5,826 nt of DNA. It comes from Actinomycetota bacterium. GTDB lineage: Bacteria > Actinomycetota > Acidimicrobiia > Acidimicrobiales > JAHWKP01. The notes beneath the pieces are model-generated. The model ran no database searches. It saw only the letters and a list, made by a program, of their open reading frames with translations, and had not been told where the DNA came from. This document shows, piece after piece, positions 5,638 through 5,826 of this stretch; the stretch's first letter is position 1, and the number at the start of each line of letters is the position of its first letter. The stretch spans positions 1-5,826 of the forward strand of contig JAHWKP010000108.1 of the NCBI GenBank assembly GCA_019347775.1. The letters run 5' to 3'. The translations under genes and the position numbers were made by a program.

Positions 5638-5826
5638 TCAGCTGCTTTCAGCTGCGATCTGGATGAGGTTGCCGCACGTGTCGTCGAAGACGGCGGTTGT
5701 CACGGACCCCATGTCCGTCGGAGGCTGCGTGAACCGCACGCCGCGGCTGACGAGCCGCTCGTACTCGGCCGTGACATCGCCTACAGCGAACGAGGTGAAC
5801 GGAATGCCATCCTCGACGAGGGCCTG
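5638..5826 (-). CDS. VOC family protein (glyoxalase/bleomycin-resistance fold), C-terminal part
   Basis: The minus strand is open from the right edge to a TGA at 5640-5638 and gives 62 residues. They contain the last beta-alpha-beta-beta-beta unit of a VOC domain: I-P-F-T-S-F-A-V-G-D-V, the helix T-A-E-Y-E-R-L-V-S-R-G-V-R-F, then P-P-T-D-M-G-S-V-T-T-A-V-F-D-D-T and the closing strand C-G-N-L-I-Q-I-A. This is the common layout of single-domain actinobacterial VOC proteins of about 120-135 residues, so roughly half the protein is here. The position often holding a metal-binding Glu at the end of G-N-L-I-E is Gln, so glyoxalase-type metal chemistry cannot be assumed. CAGCTG occurs twice around the stop codon and could form a small hairpin. 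Family is confident; substrate unknown; the start lies outside the window. Confidence 0.85.
   Translation of the reverse strand, partial: QALVEDGIPFTSFAVGDVTAEYERLVSRGVRFTQPPTDMGSVTTAVFDDTCGNLIQIAAESS

Noticed and set aside
5505..5641. Possible 45-codon peptide on the minus strand directly after the VOC stop
   Set aside because: It has no ATG, GTG or TTG at its head and no ribosome binding site, and no family was recognised.
1..5826. CRISPR array, tRNA or rRNA gene
   Set aside because: No regularly spaced repeats of CRISPR size and no recognisable tRNA arms or rRNA segments were found on reading the sequence.

Overview
The window looks like a chromosomal accessory stretch from a high-GC bacterium, most likely an actinobacterium. 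Support for this is the strongly GC-biased codons, GTG starts, one start that looks leaderless behind a TANNNT box, and gene ends resembling common actinobacterial families. The taxonomic guess is inference; no rRNA or other marker gene is present.

Layout from left to right. Bases 3-95 (+) are the last 30 codons of a gene that enters from the left. After about 390 bases without a recognisable gene comes a small gene at 488-808 (+) with a very strong Shine-Dalgarno. It encodes only the C-terminal domain of translation initiation factor IF-3. A 7-bp hairpin overlaps its stop codon. Bases 809-1276 hold no convincing gene but carry a GAGGGC hexamer array. The core of the window is a two-gene operon on the minus strand: an ABC-type AAA ATPase (3312-2158) whose stop overlaps the start of an HNH nuclease (2161-1277). 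This ATPase-plus-HNH pair has the architecture of the Septu (PtuA/PtuB) anti-phage system. Two sampled 60-base stretches of the pair are 57-58% GC, against 70% for a stretch of the oxidoreductase gene next door, which fits acquisition by transfer.

A gap of about 590 bases separates the operon from a divergent FAD-dependent oxidoreductase of the sulfide:quinone reductase / flavocytochrome c sulfide dehydrogenase-like group (3906-5060, +). Just behind its stop is a decayed, frameshifted fragment of an IS3-family transposase (about 5092-5232, +). After another gene-poor stretch, the C-terminal half of a VOC (glyoxalase/bleomycin-resistance fold) protein runs out of the right edge on the minus strand (5826-5638).

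The ATPase and HNH nuclease very probably act together as one defence module. The other genes show no functional link to it. The stand-alone IF-3 C-domain gene and the Septu-like pair are the most interesting items; the IS remnant and long gene-poor gaps mark this as a rearranged locus.
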